DNA of 56,051 nucleotides from Phycicoccus flavus (GCF_004025965.2 NZ_SAYU02000022.1:1-56051); one strand, 5' to 3'; shown: positions 42,418 to 51,528, counted from the first letter of the stretch. Made by a program: numbers and translations. Notes: generated by a model from the sequence alone, not told the origin.

Positions 42418-42430
42418 CCCGGCCGGTCAG
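42414..42430. terminator. palindrome covering the convergent stops of the Eis-like gene and menD
   Basis: CTGACC (42414-42419) pairs with GGTCAG (42425-42430). The TGA codons of both genes lie in the arms (42415-42417 and, on the other strand, 42427-42429). It has the same layout as 19824-19841. Confidence 0.45.
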
Positions 42431-44157
42431 TCGCGCAGGGCCGCGGCGGCCACGGCCCGCAGGTCGGCGTGCGCCCGCCGGTGGGTGGTGCGGTCGACCC
42501 GGACCCGGACGACCCGCAGGCCGGCGGGGCGCTGCGCGACGGCGGCGGCGAGGTCCTCGCGGGTGGTCACGTCCCGGAAGGGCACGCCGTGCGCGGCGCA
42601 CAGGGCGGCGAGGTCGGTGCCGGTCGGGGTGCCGAAGACCCGCTCGAACGACCCGGCCCGCTCGGGGGCGCCCGGCTCGAGGGTCGTGAAGATGCCACCC
42701 CCGTCGTCGTCGACGACGACGAGGGTGAGGTCCGGCCGAGGCTCGTCGGGGCCGACGAGCAGGCCGTTCGCGTCGTGGAGGAAGGTCAGGTCGCCTATCA
42801 GGCCGTGGGTCGGCCGGCCCGTTCCGAGGGCGACGCCCACGGCCGTCGACACGAGGCCGTCGATCCCCGCCAGCCCGCGGTTGGCGGACAGCCGGACCGG
42901 GCCGTGCGGCTCGAGCGGACGCCCCGTCGTCGCGAGGTCGAGGTCGCGCACCGGGTTCGAGGAGCCGACGACGAGGACGCCGTCGGCGGGCAGGGCGTCG
43001 TGGACGACGGAGGCGACGGCGAGCCCGCTCGGCCAGGGCAGCCCGGCCGCCGCGACGGCGTCCGCGACCCGGCGGCCCGCGTCGTCCCAGGCCCGCGCCC
43101 ACGCCGACCGCGGCCGCTCGCCGCGCACGTCGTCGGGCCCCGCCGCCAGGGCGGCCCAGGGGTGGACCTGGCCCGCGACGTGGGACGGGTCCGGCCAGTC
43201 CGCGCGGGTCGTCACGACCTCGACGGCCAGGCCCGGGTGCCGCAGCAGCGCCGCGACCGGGCGCGCCAGGGTGACCCGGCCGACGACGACGACCCGGTCC
43301 GGCGCGTGCGCGTCGACCCACTCCGTCGGGGTGAGCAGCAGCGGCCCGTGGGGCAGGGCGCGCGAACGGGCGACCGGTCCGGCGGAGGGCTCGGCGAGGA
43401 CCGGGTACCCGCGTCCCTCCGCCCACGCGACGGCGCGGAGGGCGTCCTCGCGACCGGTCTCGCCGACGACGACGAGGGTGCGCTCGACGTCCGCGATCCC
43501 CTCGGAGACCACCTCCGCCGCCCCGGTGGCGCGGCTCCAGGGCGAGCCGTCCGGACGGCCGGCGAGGGCGTCCGGCAGGGTGTCGTCACCGAGGTCGGGG
43601 ACGAGCGGCTCGCGGAACCCGACGTTCACGTGGACGGGTCCCGCGGGGCCGCCGAGAGCGCCCTGCGCGGCGCTCAGCGCGCGGACGACCGTCGTCCGCC
43701 ACGAGGCCGCCCGGCCGCCCGCGGCCTCGGGGACGACGTCGGGGGCGGGCAGGTCGGCGTCGAAGCGGGTGGCCCGGCCGAAGATGCCCGGCTGGGTCGT
43801 CGTCTGGTTGGCGCCGGTGCCCCGCAGCTCGTGCGGGCGGTCGGCGGAGAGGACGACGAGCGGCACGCCGGCGTGCGACGCCTCGAGGACGGCCGGGTGC
43901 AGGTTCGCGACCGCCGTCCCCGACGTCGTGACGACGACGACCGGCAGCCCCGACCCCTTGGCCAGCCCGAGGGCGAGGAACCCGGCGGAGCGCTCGTCGA
44001 CCCGCACGTGCAGCCGCAGCCGGCCGGCGGCCTCGGCCGCGAGCACGGCGTACGCCAGCGGAGCCGACCTCGACCCGGGCGAGAGGACGACGTCGCGCAC
44101 CCCCCCGCGCGCGAGCTCGTCGACGAGGACGGTCGCGAGCGCGGTCGAGGGGTTCAC
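42427..44157 (-). CDS. menD: SEPHCHC synthase (MenD)
   Basis: This 576-residue TPP enzyme joins 2-oxoglutarate and isochorismate in menaquinone synthesis. SPGSRSAPL (26-34) and the catalytic Glu55 in VDERSAGF are near the N terminus; TSGTAVANLHPAVLEA follows; and the TPP/Mg motif is GDLTFLHDANGLL with DDDGGGIF. The GTG at 44157 is chosen because an AAGACT box lies eight bases upstream and the alignment to family N termini begins there; the open frame extends to 44241. It is in convergent orientation to the Eis-like gene. Confidence 0.94.
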   Translation of the reverse strand: MNPSTALATVLVDELARGGVRDVVLSPGSRSAPLAYAVLAAEAAGRLRLHVRVDERSAGFLALGLAKGSGLPVVVVTTSGTAVANLHPAVLEASHAGVPLVVLSADRPHELRGTGANQTTTQPGIFGRATRFDADLPAPDVVPEAAGGRAASWRTTVVRALSAAQGALGGPAGPVHVNVGFREPLVPDLGDDTLPDALAGRPDGSPWSRATGAAEVVSEGIADVERTLVVVGETGREDALRAVAWAEGRGYPVLAEPSAGPVARSRALPHGPLLLTPTEWVDAHAPDRVVVVGRVTLARPVAALLRHPGLAVEVVTTRADWPDPSHVAGQVHPWAALAAGPDDVRGERPRSAWARAWDDAGRRVADAVAAAGLPWPSGLAVASVVHDALPADGVLVVGSSNPVRDLDLATTGRPLEPHGPVRLSANRGLAGIDGLVSTAVGVALGTGRPTHGLIGDLTFLHDANGLLVGPDEPRPDLTLVVVDDDGGGIFTTLEPGAPERAGSFERVFGTPTGTDLAALCAAHGVPFRDVTTREDLAAAVAQRPAGLRVVRVRVDRTTHRRAHADLRAVAAAALRD

Positions 44158-44165
44158 GGGTGTCG

Positions 44166-44171
44166 AGTCTT
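44166..44171 (-). promoter_or_regulatory. candidate -10 box of menD (near-leaderless)
   Basis: On the minus strand this reads AAGACT, eight bases before the chosen GTG. It is a weak match. Confidence 0.3.
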
Positions 44172-44262
44172 CCAGCCCGGGCGCCTCGGACCGGTCACGA
44201 CGTCCGACGGCGTCGGCGAGGCCTCGGGCGCGTCCCGTCACCGGGACGGGGCGGGGGCGGGC

Positions 44263-46386
44263 TCAGGCGTCACCGACCAGCGCGCCGAACCGCAGCCCGA
44301 CGTACCCGCTGACCGCGCTCGTCCCGCCGACGACCGTGACCCGCGTGGGCGCGAGCTCGAGCAGGGCCTGGCCCGCGTCGGGGGCGACGGCGACGCTCCG
44401 GGTGAGCAGCACGGGGAACCCGCCCCGGCCCGCCGCGGCCCCACCGGTGAGCCCGTCGGGGAAGGTCCGCCCCGAGGCGACCCAGGCACCGCGCGAGCTC
44501 GACCAGAACCGTTCGGCGACCTTCCGCGCGACCTGGTAGCGGTTCTCGCCGCCGACCCGCTCGACCCCGGTGCCCGGCAGGATCTCGCCGACGCGCGCGA
44601 GGACCTCCGAGCGCACGGCCTGCTCGCCGCCGAGGACGTAGACGCGGGTCGGCCGCAGGTCACGCAGCGCCCGCTCGGTCGCCGCGGGCAGCCGGCCGGC
44701 GCGGGTCAGGAGCACCGGCGCCCCGCTGCGCGCCGCTGCCGGCGTCGCCGAGAGGGCGTCGGGGAAGTCCTCGCCGGAGGTCAGGAAGACGGGCGAGGCG
44801 CCGGCGGGGAACCAGCCGGGCCGGGCCGCGACGCCCGCGGCGACGGCGTACCGGTCGGCGCCGTCGACCCGCTCGACCGTCGGCGCGAGACGCCGCAGCT
44901 CGACGAGGACGTCGTCGTCCACGGCCTCGGCGCCCCCGACGACGACGATCCGGTCCGGCGCGAGCCGCGCGATCTCCTCGCGCGTGACGACGGGCAGGCC
45001 GCTGCGCCCGGTGAGCAGCACCGGCGCCCCCCGCTTCGCCGCGGCGGCGCTGCCGGCCAGCGCGTCGGGGAACCGGGAGCCCGTCGCGACGATCACCTCG
45101 TCGGCGCCGCCCGGGTAGGTAATCCGGCTGACGTTCGCCGCGACGACGTACCGGTTCGCCCCGTCGACGCGGGACGACGACGTCGTGGCGGGCGAGACCT
45201 GGAGGATGGTGTCGCTGCCGTTGGACGTCGTGAGGTACAGCCGGCCCCCCGGTCCGGCGACCGAGCCGCGGAGGCGGCCGTAGGCGTTCTTCAGGAGGAT
45301 CTGGGGTGCACCGAGGGAGCCGTCGGCCGCGACGTCGAAGCGCAGCACCTCGGAGTCCTTGAGGACGCTGACGAAGAGGTCGCCCTGCCAGTCCTGCCAC
45401 TGCGAGCCGCGGGCGAAGGAGGCCCCGGACGTCGCGACCGTGCGGTCCCCGGACGCCCAGACCGGCGGCAGGTAGTCACCGGCGGGCCCGCACCCGGACG
45501 TGCTGTTCGGCCGACCGGCACCGGTGTAGCAGGGCCAGCCGTAGTTCCCGCCGGGCCGCAGCAGGTTCACCTCGTCGTCGACGCTCGGCCCGTGCTCGAC
45601 CTCGTAGACGCGGCCGGTACCGGGCTGGAAGGCGATCCCCTGCGGGTTGCGGTGCCCCATCGACCACACGGCGTCCCGGCGACCGTCGATGACCGGGTTG
45701 CCGACCGGAACCCTGCCGGTGCGGGTGATGCGCAGCACCTTGCCGTTGAGGCTGCCCCGGTCCTGGGCCCGGGAGGCGACGGCCGCGTCGCCCATGCCGA
45801 CCCACAGCAGGCCGTCGCCGTCCATCTCCAGGGCGCACCCGTTGTGGGTGGTCGCGGCCGCCATGCCGGTGAGGATGACCGTGGGGCTGCCGACCGAGAG
45901 CGTCGGCCCGAGGAGGACCTGGTAGCGCAGCACCTCGTTGACCCACGGCGCGCCGCCCGTCGGGCCGTCGGGGTCGCGGGAGGCGCAGACGTAGACGTAG
46001 GGGTGGCGCTCGTAGTCGGTGTCGACCGCGACGCCGAGCGCGCCGGACTCACCGGAGGCCCGCACGTCGGGGATGGTGACGACCCGCTCCTCCTCGGGCC
46101 CCGGCACGCCGTCGCTGGAGAAGACGAGCCTGCCCTCGCGCAGGGTCGTCACCATCCGTCCGTCGGGGAGGAAGCCGACGTCCCACGGGATCGGCACGCT
46201 CTGGTCGAGGACCGTGCGCGTCGTCGTGGTCGGCGCCACGTCGGCCCGGGCGACCGGGGTCGCGACCGGCAGCGCCGGAGCGGGGGTCGCGGTGGCCGCC
46301 GCGAGGGCCAGGACGAGGACCGGCAGGGCGGCGAGGGCCGCGGGCCGGCGGATGCGGACGGACCGGCGTGAGGTCATGGTGGTCAT
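44263..46386 (-). CDS. secreted sorbosone/glucose dehydrogenase-like beta-propeller with three cell-wall-binding repeats
   Basis: This 707-residue exported protein starts with a twin-arginine-like signal region (SRRSVRIRRPAALAAL ...), cleaved around residue 45. Residues of about 50-395 form a PQQ-dependent sugar dehydrogenase-type six-bladed propeller, with WDVGFLPDGRM, TTHNGCALEMDGDG, MGHRNPQGIAF and YEVEHGPSVDDEVNLL. From about 400 to the end are three cell-wall-binding type 2 repeats, each with RVxGxNRY-like and FPDAL(T/S)-like motifs. It is probably surface-attached; the sugar substrate and use of PQQ are unproven. The ATG at 46386 follows GGAGG closely; a TACCGT box lies at 46408-46413. 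Confidence 0.85.
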   Translation of the reverse strand: MTTMTSRRSVRIRRPAALAALPVLVLALAAATATPAPALPVATPVARADVAPTTTTRTVLDQSVPIPWDVGFLPDGRMVTTLREGRLVFSSDGVPGPEEERVVTIPDVRASGESGALGVAVDTDYERHPYVYVCASRDPDGPTGGAPWVNEVLRYQVLLGPTLSVGSPTVILTGMAAATTHNGCALEMDGDGLLWVGMGDAAVASRAQDRGSLNGKVLRITRTGRVPVGNPVIDGRRDAVWSMGHRNPQGIAFQPGTGRVYEVEHGPSVDDEVNLLRPGGNYGWPCYTGAGRPNSTSGCGPAGDYLPPVWASGDRTVATSGASFARGSQWQDWQGDLFVSVLKDSEVLRFDVAADGSLGAPQILLKNAYGRLRGSVAGPGGRLYLTTSNGSDTILQVSPATTSSSRVDGANRYVVAANVSRITYPGGADEVIVATGSRFPDALAGSAAAAKRGAPVLLTGRSGLPVVTREEIARLAPDRIVVVGGAEAVDDDVLVELRRLAPTVERVDGADRYAVAAGVAARPGWFPAGASPVFLTSGEDFPDALSATPAAARSGAPVLLTRAGRLPAATERALRDLRPTRVYVLGGEQAVRSEVLARVGEILPGTGVERVGGENRYQVARKVAERFWSSSRGAWVASGRTFPDGLTGGAAAGRGGFPVLLTRSVAVAPDAGQALLELAPTRVTVVGGTSAVSGYVGLRFGALVGDA

Positions 46387-46407
46387 CCCCTCCGAGAGCG
46401 TGAGAGA

Positions 46408-46413
46408 ACGGTA
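46408..46413 (-). promoter_or_regulatory. candidate -10 box of the propeller/CWB2 gene
   Basis: On the minus strand this reads TACCGT, in the 32-bp gap after the hydrolase gene. It would give a leader of about 15 bases with GGAGG in it. Confidence 0.35.
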
Positions 46414-46418
46414 GGTGC

Positions 46419-47579
46419 TCACGGCGGGGCCCGCACCCCGGACGGGCGGACCCTGCCGAGCCGGGCCGCGCCGCCGGCCGACCGGGTCACCGCCACCTCC
46501 GTGACCCCGCGGACCGGGCGGTGGAGGAAGGCCGCCGCCGAGACCTCCCAGGCCGCCAGCCCCGGGACGGCGCCCGCCGGCGCGTCCTCGGCGGCGCGCA
46601 CCGTGCGCTCGTACCCGGACAGGGCATGGCGGCGCACGTCCACCGGTGGTCCCGCCCCGGCCCGGACGGTGAGCCAGGACGGCGTGGCGGGGTTGGGCGT
46701 GAGGTCCAGGGTGGGCACGGGGTCGTCGGCGTGCTCGACCGAGAGGACCCGGACGGTCTCCGGCACGGCGAACACCCCGACCGGAGCCCCGGTCGTCAGC
46801 ACGTGGGTCACGTGGTGCGTGCGGGTGAAGCCGGGGTCGGCAGCGAGCGCCGCCGCGTGGATGCCGCCCTGGCTGTGGCCGACGAGCAGCACCGGGTCGT
46901 CCGGGCGGGCCCGCCCCGACGCGGCCCGGGCCCGGTCGAGGGCGGCCACGACGCCGGCCGCGGCCAGCGTGGCGTCGCCGGTGACCGCCCGGACGTCGCT
47001 CGTCGCGTCGAACGGGTTGTCGCCGGCACGGGGTGACCACTGCTGGGTCCCGGGCACGGCCACGACCCAGGCCGACCCGCCGGCTCCGTCGTCGAGCTCG
47101 ACGACGCGCACCCGCCCGCCGTCCAGCCCCTCGCCCAAGGCGACGAGGTCCGCCGGGCCGGCCGGGGACGGCACCGCCCGGTCCACCGGCACGGGACGGA
47201 CGTCCACCCCGCGGGGACCGTCCGTGAGCAGCCCGGCCCGGGCCGCCGTCACCGCGCCCCGGTGCACCCCATCGAGGACGGCCGTCACCGCCCGCTCGAC
47301 CTCGACGTACGCCCGTGCCGTGACCGACAGCCGCGCCGCCAGCACCTCGAGGCCGAGGGCCGCACCCCACAGGCCCGTCGGGCCCGTCAGCCGCACCCCG
47401 TCGGCCTCGACCCGCAGCCAGGACCCGAGCAGCCCGGGCCGGCGGATCAGGTCCGGGCTGCGGCACCGCTGCACCGCGGCCGCGAGCAGCGCCGCGTCCT
47501 CGCGCAGCAGCTCCGCGGCCTCGGTGAGCCGCGCCGCGACCGCCGCCAACGCCTCGGAGCGCACCGAGACCCGGCTCAC
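46419..47579 (-). CDS. alpha/beta hydrolase with N-terminal helical (WXG100-like) domain
   Basis: This 386-residue protein opens with about 120 residues of alanine-rich helices (two helical pairs around GPTGLWGAALGLEVLAARL) that resemble the WXG100/LXG-type bundles placed before type VII-linked enzymes. A lipase-like alpha/beta hydrolase fold follows, with the nucleophile elbow GHSQGG in the middle, an acid in HADDPVPTLD and a histidine in DVRRHALSGYE. The GTG start overlaps the stop of the small upstream gene (GTGA), so the two are a translation-coupled pair. There is no signal peptide. The substrate is unknown. Confidence 0.7.
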   Translation of the reverse strand: MSRVSVRSEALAAVAARLTEAAELLREDAALLAAAVQRCRSPDLIRRPGLLGSWLRVEADGVRLTGPTGLWGAALGLEVLAARLSVTARAYVEVERAVTAVLDGVHRGAVTAARAGLLTDGPRGVDVRPVPVDRAVPSPAGPADLVALGEGLDGGRVRVVELDDGAGGSAWVVAVPGTQQWSPRAGDNPFDATSDVRAVTGDATLAAAGVVAALDRARAASGRARPDDPVLLVGHSQGGIHAAALAADPGFTRTHHVTHVLTTGAPVGVFAVPETVRVLSVEHADDPVPTLDLTPNPATPSWLTVRAGAGPPVDVRRHALSGYERTVRAAEDAPAGAVPGLAAWEVSAAAFLHRPVRGVTEVAVTRSAGGAARLGRVRPSGVRAPP

Positions 47580-47848
47580 GACGCCTCCCGCACGGGGTCC
47601 GCGGCCCCCTCGGCGCGGGCCACGGCCGCGAGGGCCACGACCGACTCCTCCAGCCACCCGAGCTCGTCGGCCAGGCGGGCCAGCCCGGCGCGGCGCTCGT
47701 CCACGAGCTCCCGGTAGCGGTCCGCGGCCTCCCCCTCCCACCACACCAGGGCGTACCGGGCCAGGGCCACCCGCCGTGCCTCCACCGACTCGCGCGCCAG
47801 CCGCACCCGGACCGCCAGCGCCTCGATCTCCCCCGTCGCGTGCCCCAC
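47576..47848 (-). CDS. small WXG100-like helical protein
   Basis: This 90-residue protein is predicted as two helices separated by WWEGEAADRYRELV, which matches the WxG turn of ESAT-6/WXG100 proteins; the length also fits. It is translationally coupled to the hydrolase whose N terminus has a similar helical look, so the two may form a heterodimer or a carrier/enzyme pair. No type VII secretion machinery is in the window. The GTG at 47848 was chosen for its GAGGAGAG ribosome site; it is too short to assign a specific role. Confidence 0.6.
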   Translation of the reverse strand: MGHATGEIEALAVRVRLARESVEARRVALARYALVWWEGEAADRYRELVDERRAGLARLADELGWLEESVVALAAVARAEGAADPVREAS

Positions 47849-47968
47849 CGGCCGCCCCCTCTCCTCGCCTCCACCCCACCCCGCGGACCGGCCGGACACC
47901 ACCCCGACCGGCGAGGATGTGGACGACGACGGCCCACCCCGTCCCCTGTGGATGACGGTGGCGGCACC

Positions 47969-47974
47969 TACGCT
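47969..47974 (+). promoter_or_regulatory. -10 box of mtr (leaderless geometry)
   Basis: TACGCT, then GAGCCCC (seven bases), then the ATG at 47982. Confidence 0.5.
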
Positions 47975-47981
47975 GAGCCCC

Positions 47982-49379
47982 ATGCCGCACCACGACCTCG
48001 TCATCATCGGCAGCGGGTCGGGCAACTCGCTCCTCACCCCCGACCTCGCCCGGCTGGACGTCGCCATCGTCGAGAAGGGCGTCTTCGGCGGCACCTGCCT
48101 CAACGTCGGCTGCATCCCGACGAAGATGTTCGTCATGCCCGCCGACCGGGTGGTCGAGGCCGACGACGCCTCCCGGCTCGGCGTGGACTTCCCCGCGCCG
48201 AGCGTGGACTGGCCGGCGATCCGCGACCGCATCTTCGGCCGGATCGACCCCATCTCCCGCGGCGGCGAGGAGTACCGGCGCGGCCAGGACCACGTGACCC
48301 TGTACCGCACCCGGGCCCGCTTCGTCGGCGAGCGCCGCCTGGCCCTCGACACCGGCGAGGAGCTCACGGCCGACCGGGTCGTCGTCGCCGCCGGCAGCCG
48401 CGCCGTCGGCCTGCCCGTCGAGCACCTCGAGGGCCCCGACCCCGAGCGCGGCATCCACACCTCCGACACCGTCATGCGCATGGACACCCTGCCCGAGCGG
48501 ATGGTGATGATCGGCGGCGGCTACGTGGCCTGCGAGATGTCGCACGTGTTCGCCGGGCTCGGGGTGCAGGTGACCCAGGTCCAGCGCTCGTCGCGGCTGC
48601 TCATGAACGAGGAGGAGGCCGTCTCGCAGACCTACACCGACGTCGCGAGCGGCCGCTACGACGTCCGGCTCCGCTCGACGGTGACGAGCGCGACGCCCGT
48701 CGACGGCGGCTGGCTCCTCGAGATCGCCGGCCCGGACGGCTCGTCGACGCTCGAGACCGACGCCGTGCTGCTCGCCGTCGGCCGCCGGCCCAACGCCGAC
48801 CTCGTCGACGCCGTCGACGGCGGCATCGACACCCACCCGGACGGGCGGATCGTCGTCGACTCCCAGCAGCGCACGAGCGCCGAGCGGGTCTGGGCCCTCG
48901 GCGACGTCAGCTCGGAGTGGCAGCTGAAGCACGTCGCCAACCACGACGCGAAGGTCGTCGCCCACAACCTGGCCGTCGACCTCGGCCGGGTCCCCGGACC
49001 GCCGCAACACAACGACCTCTTCCCCGTGCCCCACGCCGTCTTCGGGAACCCGCAGGTCGCCTCCTTCGGCCCGACGGCCCGCGAGCTCGAGGCCGACGGC
49101 ACCCCGTACGTCACCTACACCCAGCAGGTGGGCGACGTCGCCTACGGCTGGGCGCTGGAGGACGAGGTCGGGCACCTCACCGTCCACGCCTCCCCCGACG
49201 GGCACCTCCTCGCGGCGCACATGGTCGGCCACCAGGCCTCGAGCATCATCCAGCCGCTCGTGCAGGCGGCCTCGCTCGGGCAGACCGCCGCGGAGGTCGC
49301 CCGCGGCCAGTACTGGATCCACCCGGCGCTCGCCGAGGTCGTCGAGAACGCGCTGCTCGGGCTGCCGCTCGAGCACTGA
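47982..49379 (+). CDS. mtr: mycothione reductase
   Basis: This 465-residue FAD disulfide reductase regenerates mycothiol from mycothione with NADPH. The N-terminal IIGSGSGNS differs from the GxGPGG of lipoamide dehydrogenases and matches mycothione reductases. The redox disulfide is GGTCLNVGC (Cys39, Cys44) and the catalytic His447 lies in the C-terminal HPALAEVVE. A second nucleotide fold is MIGGGYVACEMSHVF. Lipoamide dehydrogenase is the main alternative but is less likely. The DinB-like gene at 55246 may be another mycothiol user. Confidence 0.9.
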   Translation: MPHHDLVIIGSGSGNSLLTPDLARLDVAIVEKGVFGGTCLNVGCIPTKMFVMPADRVVEADDASRLGVDFPAPSVDWPAIRDRIFGRIDPISRGGEEYRRGQDHVTLYRTRARFVGERRLALDTGEELTADRVVVAAGSRAVGLPVEHLEGPDPERGIHTSDTVMRMDTLPERMVMIGGGYVACEMSHVFAGLGVQVTQVQRSSRLLMNEEEAVSQTYTDVASGRYDVRLRSTVTSATPVDGGWLLEIAGPDGSSTLETDAVLLAVGRRPNADLVDAVDGGIDTHPDGRIVVDSQQRTSAERVWALGDVSSEWQLKHVANHDAKVVAHNLAVDLGRVPGPPQHNDLFPVPHAVFGNPQVASFGPTARELEADGTPYVTYTQQVGDVAYGWALEDEVGHLTVHASPDGHLLAAHMVGHQASSIIQPLVQAASLGQTAAEVARGQYWIHPALAEVVENALLGLPLEH

Positions 49380-49460
49380 CGCCGGGCGCCGCGCGGTCGT
49401 GGCCGTCGGCGCGCGGGGTGCCGAGGAACAGCCGGGTCCGGCGGACGGTGAGCGGCGGGG

Positions 49461-50462
49461 TCATCGGCGGTCTCCCCCGGTGAGGTGGCGGTGGGCGGCG
49501 GCGACCCGTTCGCGCCACCAGGCGACGCGGTCCGGCGCGGCGGCCCAGCGCTCCAGCAGACCGGGGTCGGCGTCGACCCGGCGGACCGGCAGCGCGCCGT
49601 CCCGCGGCAGCAGCGGGTCGGCGGCGACGTCGCCCTCCAGCAGCGCGACGGTCCCGAGGCCGCAGGCGTGCTCGAGCGAGGGCAGCGCGGCGGCCAGGGC
49701 CACCCCGGCGGCGATGCCGACGCTGGTGTCGACGGCGGAGGACACGACGGCGGGCAGGCCGCAGGCGTCGACGACCTCCAGGGCGCGCCGCACCCCGCCG
49801 AGCGGGGCGACCTTGACGACGACGAGGTCGGCAGCCTCCAGGTCGCGCACGCGCAGCGGGTCCTCGGCCTTGCGGATGGACTCGTCGGCGGCCACCGGGA
49901 CCTCGACGCCGCGCCGGGCCAGCAGGAGCCGGAGGTCGCGCAGCTCCTCGACGCCGGCGCAGGGCTGCTCGGCGTACTCGAGGTCGTGGACGGCCAAGCG
50001 GGCGAGGGCGTCGGCGGCGGCGTCGACACCCCACGCGCCGTTGGCGTCGACCCGGACCCGGCCGGCGGGCCCGAGCCCGTCGCGGACGGCGGCGACCCGG
50101 GCGAGGTCGTCGGCAAGGGTCTGCCCGGGCTCGGCCACCTTGACCTTGGCCGTCGTGCAGCCCGGGTAGCGGGCGAGCACGGCCGGCACGTCGGCCGCGG
50201 CGACGGCCGGGACGGTGGCGTTGACGGGTACCCGGTCGCGCACCGGCGCCGGCGGGGCCTGCCACGCCGACTCGACCGCGGCGGCGAGCCAGCGTGCGGC
50301 CTCGGGCGCCTCGTACTCGAGGAAGGGCGCGAACTCGCCCCAGCCGGCCGGCCCACGGAACAGCGCGGCCTCGCGCACCTGCAGGCCGCGGAAGGGCATC
50401 CGCATCGGGACCGCGACGACGTGCAGGCCGTCGAGGAGGTCGGCGAGCGGCGGGACGGGCAC
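49461..50462 (-). CDS. menC: o-succinylbenzoate synthase
   Basis: This 333-residue enolase-superfamily enzyme dehydrates SHCHC to o-succinylbenzoate in menaquinone synthesis. It has the catalytic lysine in TAKVKV (Lys106/Lys108), metal ligands Asp139 (RVDANGAW), Glu165 (YAEQPC) and Asp193 (AADES), and Lys217 in VVVKVAPLGG. The GTG at 50462 lies six bases after TACGGT. It is divergent from menB with about 105 bases between them, and convergent with mtr. Confidence 0.93.
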   Translation of the reverse strand: MPVPPLADLLDGLHVVAVPMRMPFRGLQVREAALFRGPAGWGEFAPFLEYEAPEAARWLAAAVESAWQAPPAPVRDRVPVNATVPAVAAADVPAVLARYPGCTTAKVKVAEPGQTLADDLARVAAVRDGLGPAGRVRVDANGAWGVDAAADALARLAVHDLEYAEQPCAGVEELRDLRLLLARRGVEVPVAADESIRKAEDPLRVRDLEAADLVVVKVAPLGGVRRALEVVDACGLPAVVSSAVDTSVGIAAGVALAAALPSLEHACGLGTVALLEGDVAADPLLPRDGALPVRRVDADPGLLERWAAAPDRVAWWRERVAAAHRHLTGGDRR

Positions 50463-50468
50463 CCGGCC

Positions 50469-50474
50469 ACCGTA
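50469..50474 (-). promoter_or_regulatory. -10 box of menC (leaderless geometry)
   Basis: On the minus strand this reads TACGGT, then GGCCGG (six bases), then the GTG. Confidence 0.5.
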
Positions 50475-50554
50475 GGGCCCGGCGCCGCCCCGGCGGTCCC
50501 GGGTCGGGTGCCCGGGTGGTCGCCGGGGCGACCGGCCCGGCACCCGGGCCCGGC

Positions 50555-50560
50555 TAGCCT
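50555..50560 (+). promoter_or_regulatory. -10 box of menB (leaderless geometry)
   Basis: TAGCCT, then GACCCCC (seven bases), then the GTG at 50568. Confidence 0.55.
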
Positions 50561-50567
50561 GACCCCC

Positions 50568-51509
50568 GTGACGGCGATCGACGGCGTGAGCGAGACCTTC
50601 GACCCCGCGGCCTGGGAGCCGGTGCCGGGCTTCGAGGGCCTCACCGACGTCACCTACCACCGCGCCGCCGGGCTCGGGTGCGTGCGGGTGGCCTTCGACC
50701 GCCCCGAGGTCCTCAACGCCTTCCGGCCGCACACCGTCGACGAGCTGTACCGCATCCTCGACCACGCCCGCCGCACCCCCGACGTCGGCGTCGTCCTCCT
50801 CACGGGCAACGGACCCGGGCCCGAGGGCACCGGGGCGGCCGGCAAGCGGGCCTTCTGCTCCGGCGGGGACCAGCGGATCCGCGGCCGGTCGGGTTACCAG
50901 TACGCCGCCGGCGAGACCGCCGACACCGTCGACACCCTGCGGGTCAAGGCCGAGGGCGGGCGGCTGCACATCCTCGAGGTGCAGCGCCTGATCCGGACCA
51001 TGCCCAAGGTCGTCGTCGCCGTCGTGAACGGCTGGGCGGCCGGCGGCGGGCACAGCCTGCACGTCGTCTGCGACCTGACGATCGCCTCGCGCGAGCACGC
51101 CCGGTTCAAGCAGACCGACGCCGACGTCGGCTCCTTCGACGGCGGCTACGGGTCGGCCTACCTCGCCCGGATGGTCGGGCAGAAGCGGGCCCGGGAGATC
51201 TTCTTCCTCGGGCGCACCTACTCCGCCGACGACATGCGCGAGATGGGCGCGGTCAACCTCGTCGCCGACCACGCGTCGCTGGAGTCCGAGGCAGTCACCG
51301 TGGCCCGCGAGATCCTCGGCAAGTCGCCGCAGGCGCAGCGGATGCTCAAGTTCGCCTTCAACCTCGTCGACGACGGGCTCATGGGCCAGCAGGTCTTCGC
51401 CGGCGAGGCCACCCGCCTCGCCTACATGACCGACGAGGCGCTCGAGGGCCGCGACCAGTTCCTCGAGAAGCGCGACCCCGACTGGTCCCCCTTCCCCTGG
51501 CACTTCTGA
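50568..51509 (+). CDS. menB: 1,4-dihydroxy-2-naphthoyl-CoA synthase
   Basis: This 313-residue crotonase-fold enzyme closes the naphthoquinone ring from o-succinylbenzoyl-CoA. It shows CSGGDQ (97-102), the oxyanion region GWAAGGGHSL (155-164) and DVGSFDGGYG (186-195), and the C-terminal RDPDWSPFPW, which is diagnostic of MenB. The 30-residue N-terminal extension is typical of actinobacteria. The start is fixed by the -10 box. Bases after the stop form two overlapping hairpins. Confidence 0.96.
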   Translation: MTAIDGVSETFDPAAWEPVPGFEGLTDVTYHRAAGLGCVRVAFDRPEVLNAFRPHTVDELYRILDHARRTPDVGVVLLTGNGPGPEGTGAAGKRAFCSGGDQRIRGRSGYQYAAGETADTVDTLRVKAEGGRLHILEVQRLIRTMPKVVVAVVNGWAAGGGHSLHVVCDLTIASREHARFKQTDADVGSFDGGYGSAYLARMVGQKRAREIFFLGRTYSADDMREMGAVNLVADHASLESEAVTVAREILGKSPQAQRMLKFAFNLVDDGLMGQQVFAGEATRLAYMTDEALEGRDQFLEKRDPDWSPFPWHF

Positions 51510-51528
51510 CCCCTCACCGCCTCCCGGC

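Noticed and set aside
42469-46371. 1300-codon open frame on the plus strand across menD and the propeller gene
   Set aside because: It is antisense to two well-recognised genes, has low-complexity composition typical of a high-GC shadow frame, and matches no family.
49246-49464. start of a minus-strand frame at 49464 overlapping the menC stop as ATGA
   Set aside because: It runs antisense into mtr and quickly becomes an arginine/proline/alanine-rich sequence; coupling to menC is probably chance.
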